From: an uncultured Lachnospiraceae bacterium
GTDB taxonomy: Bacteria; Bacillota; Clostridia; Lachnospirales; Lachnospiraceae
Length of the DNA stretch: 8,594 nucleotides
Assembly: GCA_949283905.1 (NCBI GenBank)
Contig: CASDUB010000120.1
Location: forward strand, 1-8,594
Direction of reading: 5' to 3'
Under the pieces are notes generated by a model that made no database searches, was not told the origin of the DNA, and saw only the letters and a program-made list of their open reading frames with translations. Positions 6,320 through 8,594 of this stretch are shown here, piece by piece. The translations under genes were made by a program, and so were the position numbers. Positions within the stretch are counted from its first letter, which is position 1, and each line of letters begins with the position of its first letter.

Positions 6320-8594
6320 ATGAACTTTGGCAGAAAAGGCCTGCAGGATAAAATTGAAAAAATAGAATCGCGCGGTTCAAGAATAGGCAATTCGATCGCG
6401 GCAAAGGCAACGGCAGTAATAATGCTCGTTATCGTTGCAGTTGTTGTGATAGGTGCGTCTATGCTGAACGGTATGTATAAAGGAATCATCGACGGAACGC
6501 CGTCGGTATCCGATGTAAATATCATGCCTTCCGGTTACGCGACTTTTATATATGATTCAGACGGAAACATGCTCCAGCAGCTTAACTCGGCTGACGGAAA
6601 CAGAATATCCGTTTCGATAGACGATATACCTGAAAATATGCAGCACGCTATTATTGCAATCGAGGATTCAAGATTTTATGAGCACAACGGCGTCGATGCG
6701 ATAGGTATGATACGAGCTGCGGCAACAGCAGTTGCGACGGGTTTTCAGCGTACTGAAGGAGCCAGCACGATAACACAGCAGCTTCTCAAGAACAATGTCT
6801 TTACCGACTTTATGACAGAGTCAAAATTTGAGAGGATCGTCCGTAAGATACAGGAACAGCATCTTGCGGTTGAACTGGAAAAAGCGCTCACAAACATGGG
6901 AGAAGATCCAAAAGCTGTCGTACTTGAGAATTATCTCAATACAGTAAACTTCGGTTCGGGAACTTACGGCATACAGGCGGCGTCTTTAAAATATTTCGGA
7001 AAAGACTGCAGTGAGCTTACTCTTTCAGAGTGCGCAGTGCTTGCGGCAATTCCGCAGAATCCTACGAAGTGGAATCCTATAACACATCCTGAAAACAATG
7101 CAGAGCGCCGTCAGAAAGTACTTGACGATATGCTGGAACAGGAGTGGATAACGCAGCAGGAATACGATGAAGCGATAAACGATGATGTTTACAGCCGTAT
7201 CTCGGCTCATGATCTCGAGACTCCAGATGAAGAAGAGGTTTACTCATATTTTGTGGATGAACTCATAACTACATTAAAGGAAGATCTGATGGAGATCGGT
7301 TATACTGATGTTCAGGCTACAAACGCCATTTACAGCGGCGGTCTTCGAATTTATACGACAATGGATTCACGTATCCAGAATATAATGGAAGAAGAATTTT
7401 CAAATGAGGCTAACTTCCCTGACGGCGTTGAATTTGTACTCGACTGGGCTCTTACCGTTGACCATGAAGATGGCGAAAGACAGAATTACAGCCGTGAGCA
7501 GATGCAGAAATATTTCAGAGAAACGACAGATCCTGAGTTTGATCTTGTATTTTCTTCCGAAGAAGAGGCTCAGGCCGCTGTTGACGCGTATAAAGCGGCA
7601 GTGCTTAAAGACACCGACACCATAATCGCCGAGAGATTTTCGGCGACACAGCAGCCTCAGGCGGCTATGACCATCATTGACCAGAGCACAGGATATGTAA
7701 AAGGTATTGTAGGCGGAAGAGGCGAAAAGACGGCGAGTCTTGTACTCAACAGAGCTACAGATTCATACAGACAGCCGGGTTCTACTTTCAAAATACTTTC
7801 AACTTACGGACCTGCCCTTGAAGAAGGAAAGATCAACCTTGCGACAGTTGTAAAGGATGAGCCGTATACATATTCCGACGGAACGCCGGTGCACAACGCC
7901 GATGAAACATATCGCGGAAACATTACGATAAGAGAAGCGATCCGAAACTCAGTCAACGTAGTTGCCGTTAAAACAATTACGGATATCACTCCGCAGCTCG
8001 GTTTTAACTATCTTGAAAAGATGGGATTCAAGAAGCTTATAAATGATACGGCGTGGGACGTTATACAGCCTCTTGCGCTCGGTGGTATCACAAACGGTGT
8101 AAGTACTCTTGAGCTGTGCGGAGCGTATGCAGCCATAGCTAACGACGGCGTTTATACGGAACCGATCTTTTACACAAAGGTAACTGACCAGTACGGCAAC
8201 GTTATTCTTGAAAACACACAGCAGACAAACAGAGTGTTCAGTTCAGCTACTTCTACGCTTTTAACCAGCGCTATGGAGGACGTTGTTCAGAACGGTACAG
8301 GTAGAGATTTCCAGATACCGGGTATGACGCTTGCCGGAAAAACAGGTACAACTAACGTTTATCGAGATCTTGTTTTTGCCGGATATACGCCGTATTATAC
8401 CGGAGCGATCTGGGCAGGATATGATGTGTCGGCTGTTCTTCCGGAAAATGAAAGAGATTACTATAAAGTTCTCTGGAGAAATGTCATGACAAGAGTTCAT
8501 GAAGGCCTGGAAGACAAAGAATTTAAAATGAGCGATGACGTAACGAGCGTTTCCATATGTAAAGACAGCGGAAAGCTGGCAGGATTGGGCTGCG
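6320..8594 (+). CDS. Class A penicillin-binding protein (transglycosylase/transpeptidase), 3' end beyond window
   Basis: This bifunctional peptidoglycan synthase of the PBP1A/PonA type polymerises lipid II glycan strands and cross-links their peptides outside the membrane. I translated the open frame by hand: 758 codons with no stop or frameshift up to the window edge. A cytoplasmic tail (1-25) precedes one membrane helix (about 26-48). The GT51 domain shows EDSRFY (115-120, catalytic Glu115), GASTITQQLLKN (147-158), RKIQE (175-179) and LENYLN (202-207). The transpeptidase domain (from about 446) has the active-site serine in STFK (488-491), SVN (544-546) and KTGT (674-677), so both activities should be intact. 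The stretch of about 355-440 between them is acidic and, from memory, typical of clostridial versions. The end is missing. ICKDSGKLAGLGC (746-758) is the usual cysteine-containing region after the transpeptidase fold, so perhaps 50-150 residues lie beyond the window. Symbols used for such genes include ponA, pbpF and mrcA, and I cannot choose among them. Confidence 0.95.
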   Translation, partial: MNFGRKGLQDKIEKIESRGSRIGNSIAAKATAVIMLVIVAVVVIGASMLNGMYKGIIDGTPSVSDVNIMPSGYATFIYDSDGNMLQQLNSADGNRISVSIDDIPENMQHAIIAIEDSRFYEHNGVDAIGMIRAAATAVATGFQRTEGASTITQQLLKNNVFTDFMTESKFERIVRKIQEQHLAVELEKALTNMGEDPKAVVLENYLNTVNFGSGTYGIQAASLKYFGKDCSELTLSECAVLAAIPQNPTKWNPITHPENNAERRQKVLDDMLEQEWITQQEYDEAINDDVYSRISAHDLETPDEEEVYSYFVDELITTLKEDLMEIGYTDVQATNAIYSGGLRIYTTMDSRIQNIMEEEFSNEANFPDGVEFVLDWALTVDHEDGERQNYSREQMQKYFRETTDPEFDLVFSSEEEAQAAVDAYKAAVLKDTDTIIAERFSATQQPQAAMTIIDQSTGYVKGIVGGRGEKTASLVLNRATDSYRQPGSTFKILSTYGPALEEGKINLATVVKDEPYTYSDGTPVHNADETYRGNITIREAIRNSVNVVAVKTITDITPQLGFNYLEKMGFKKLINDTAWDVIQPLALGGITNGVSTLELCGAYAAIANDGVYTEPIFYTKVTDQYGNVILENTQQTNRVFSSATSTLLTSAMEDVVQNGTGRDFQIPGMTLAGKTGTTNVYRDLVFAGYTPYYTGAIWAGYDVSAVLPENERDYYKVLWRNVMTRVHEGLEDKEFKMSDDVTSVSICKDSGKLAGLGC

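Noticed and set aside
6235..6525. 97-codon N-terminal extension of the minus-strand yigZ frame
   Set aside because: It lies antisense to the promoter, binding site and first codons of the penicillin-binding protein gene, has no YigZ-like sequence, and the internal ATG at 6234 has a good ribosome binding site and matches family length.
1..8594. Search for CRISPR arrays, insertion sequences, tRNAs, riboswitches, or defence or toxin-antitoxin genes
   Set aside because: No spaced direct repeats, transposase-like frames, cloverleaf-like segments or conserved riboswitch cores were seen. Nearly all of the window is occupied by housekeeping genes.

Overview
The window looks like an ordinary chromosomal housekeeping stretch of a low-to-mid GC, Gram-positive anaerobe. 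The best guess is a Lachnospiraceae-type clostridium (Butyrivibrio/Roseburia/Coprococcus-like). The grounds are an HPr kinase gene, a uvrC-hprK junction typical of Clostridia, strong AAGGAGG-type ribosome binding sites, heavy AGA and ATA codon use, and a class A penicillin-binding protein whose acidic linker matches clostridial versions as I remember them. The family placement is inference from gene content and style, not from a database match.

Left part (1-5557): a short leader holding an inverted repeat is followed by four tightly packed plus-strand genes: an uncharacterised helical protein of 225 aa, ftsH (membrane AAA+ zinc protease), uvrC (excision nuclease subunit) and hprK (HPr kinase/phosphorylase). 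The junctions are +21, -28 and -8 nt, so the four are very probably one transcript. The functions are protein quality control, DNA repair and carbon regulation. They do not form a pathway and look like a packed housekeeping operon. ftsH starts at TTG, and the uvrC start lies inside ftsH.

Middle (5558-6319): a 13-bp hairpin ends transcription between hprK and the convergent, minus-strand yigZ/IMPACT-family gene. yigZ is divergent from the next gene across an 85-nt spacer. In that spacer two recognisable sigma-A-type promoters face away from each other, their -10 boxes touch on opposite strands, and a 16-bp palindrome lies beside them.

Right part (6320-8594): a class A penicillin-binding protein (membrane anchor, GT51 transglycosylase, transpeptidase) runs off the end of the window after 758 codons, with all catalytic motifs intact in the visible part.

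I see no tRNA, rRNA, CRISPR array, insertion sequence, phage gene or defence gene, and no sign of an undescribed multi-gene system. The items most worth a second look are the uncharacterised gene ahead of ftsH, the nested ftsH/uvrC junction, and the compact divergent promoter with its palindrome.
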